64,000 bases of DNA from Acidobacteriota bacterium (GTDB lineage: Bacteria > Acidobacteriota > Terriglobia > UBA7540). Below, one piece after another: positions 63,140 through 64,000 of the stretch (the stretch's first letter is position 1; each line of letters opens with the position of its first letter). Under the pieces are notes generated by a model, which worked only from the letters and a program-made list of their open reading frames with translations, searched no databases and had not been told where the DNA came from. Position numbers and translations under genes: made by a program. The stretch is taken from contig JAKAWG010000002.1 of assembly GCA_021817045.1 (NCBI GenBank), forward strand, positions 81,267 through 145,266, given 5' to 3'.

Positions 63140-63712
63140 CTATAAGGGCAACTCTCCAGCCGAGTCGGGATCCAGATAGATTGTAGCGCAGGGATGCTCC
63201 CGCACAATCGTTGCCGGGCATCGGGTTGAAATTTCCTCGGTCAGTGTCCGGCAAACGATGTGTGCCTTCCGTTTCTCTGGAACAGAAGCAATCAATTGAG
63301 GTACTCGCATCAAGGTGGGAATTGTCAGAGTAATCGCCTGCCTTGGTACGTCGGCTATAGTCTCAAACCAGCCTTCGTTGACCTGCTGCTGCTGACACTG
63401 TTGATCGAGCGAGATGATCTTGATGTCGAGGGAATCTTCGAAGTTAGCCTCGGCTGGGTCGTTAAAAGCAAGATGACCGTTTTCACCGATCCCCAAGAGA
63501 CATAGTTTCGGGCTGTAATGCCGCAGCAAGTCCGCATAGTTTAGACGGGTCTCTTCGGGATTGGCGCTATTGGCGTCAATTCCATAAAACTGACGTAGTT
63601 TGACTCTGCTCGTGAGGCGCTCTCGTAGGTAGCGCCGGAACGAAGCCGAGTGCTGGTCGGAAAGTCCCAGATATACATCCGCGCATAAATAAAGGGACAT
63701 AATGACTAGCAA
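63140..63712 (-). pseudogene. nagB: Glucosamine-6-phosphate deaminase-like protein, 5'-truncated
   Basis: The 190-residue frame matches the C-terminal two thirds of NagB-type deaminases: YLGLSDQHSASFRRYLRERL, CLLGIGENGHLAFNDPAEANFED and a long match through QAITLTIPTLM, VPEKRKAHIV and the end. The first 60-70 residues, including the family's FxLDEY substrate loop, are replaced by unrelated codons (MLVIMSLYLCADV). The upstream 288 bases do not carry the missing part in any frame I can see, so the gene appears truncated by deletion or rearrangement. Confidence 0.75.
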
Positions 63713-64000
63713 AAAGGCGGCAGGCGGGGCCGAATCAGTTCGGGGTAAGATTGTATGTCTCCGAAGACGCGAGTCAAAGTCGCGACCAATTCAGACTCGC
63801 TGGGGAAATATGGTCTGTTTGCTTTCTTCCAATAGCCCGTACCGAATTTGTTGTTACCCCAGAAACTGTTTGCTTGGTCAAGGCTGGATCACGCAAGCGT
63901 CGCTTCGCGGTCAGGTTCGAAGATCTGAGCCGCCCTGCCCTGGAAACTTGGTGGTTGTCATACTAGGTTTACATCTTCAATTTGGTAAGATAACATTGAC
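63713..64000. other. Window-end region without recognised gene
   Basis: No gene could be supported. A short plus-strand frame at 63751-63966 has no ribosome site or known features. The missing 5' part of the nagB-like gene is not found here. Confidence 0.4.

Noticed and set aside
63751..63966. Plus-strand 71-codon frame near the window end
   Set aside because: It has no ribosome site, no recognisable motif and a composition expected of chance open frames.

Overview
The window looks like a chromosomal segment of an Acidobacteriota member, probably of the Terriglobia type. This is inferred from several things: a TonB receptor with a carboxypeptidase-like amino-terminal fold, an exosortase with a sorted substrate, a hopanoid-type glycosyltransferase, ergothioneine genes with a stand-alone EgtB, GC-rich coding sequence, and many palindromic intergenic repeats. 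No rRNA, tRNA, CRISPR array, phage or transposase gene was seen.

Layout, first half. Positions 1-2200 hold the end of a hicBA toxin-antitoxin pair with a frameshifted hicA, a gene-poor repeat-bearing stretch and a secreted hypothetical protein. Positions 2200-6605 are a polyol or sugar locus: a GntR/FCD regulator and mannitol-1-phosphate dehydrogenase diverge from a sugar isomerase and a zinc alcohol dehydrogenase. A MarR regulator and a methyltransferase (6.6-7.8 kb) share an operator-like palindrome. Positions 8.1-12.7 kb form one co-directional run, egtB-egtD followed by an OpuC/EgtUV-like ABC transporter, best read as ergothioneine synthesis plus transport. Positions 12.8-16.5 kb carry an M-box (Mg2+) riboswitch with a terminator, an NRAMP-family transporter that lacks the metal-selecting Met, a one-helix protein, and a soluble PRC/MgtE-N/CBS protein: a putative Mg2+ uptake module. 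A porin, a DtxR/MntR-like regulator, a CDF-like transporter, a second NRAMP paralogue with its own one-helix partner, and a TauE exporter follow. Next come a GH51 arabinofuranosidase, a frameshifted drug-type ABC ATPase, and a chimera of an ABC permease with a TonB receptor. An exosortase and its likely substrate end this part at 30.7 kb.

Layout, second half. Housekeeping dominates: pal, hemC, scpA and trpS (31.4-35.2 kb), a parvulin-like protein, pntAA-pntAB-pntB (37.5-40.4 kb), an HpnI-like glycosyltransferase, and a DUF1385-HEPN-partner-prfA-prmC operon (42.8-46.6 kb). Then come glgA, thioredoxin, an esterase, a redoxin, RidA, bactofilin, moaC, moeA, purA and a DsbD amino-terminal domain. 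Positions 57.5-61.3 kb carry ATP-grasp, DUF169 and B12-type radical SAM genes. The radical SAM gene has an in-frame UGA in the context Cys-UGA-Ala-Glu-Pro followed by a bacterial SECIS-like hairpin, so it is probably a CUAEP-tail selenoprotein. comM/yifB and a 5'-truncated nagB-like fragment finish the window.

The strongest leads are the riboswitch-controlled NRAMP/MgtE-N module, the selenocysteine-encoding radical SAM gene, and the ergothioneine synthesis-transport cluster. Three genes (hicA, the ABC ATPase and the HEPN partner) carry single-base frameshifts, so some breakage could come from sequencing error.
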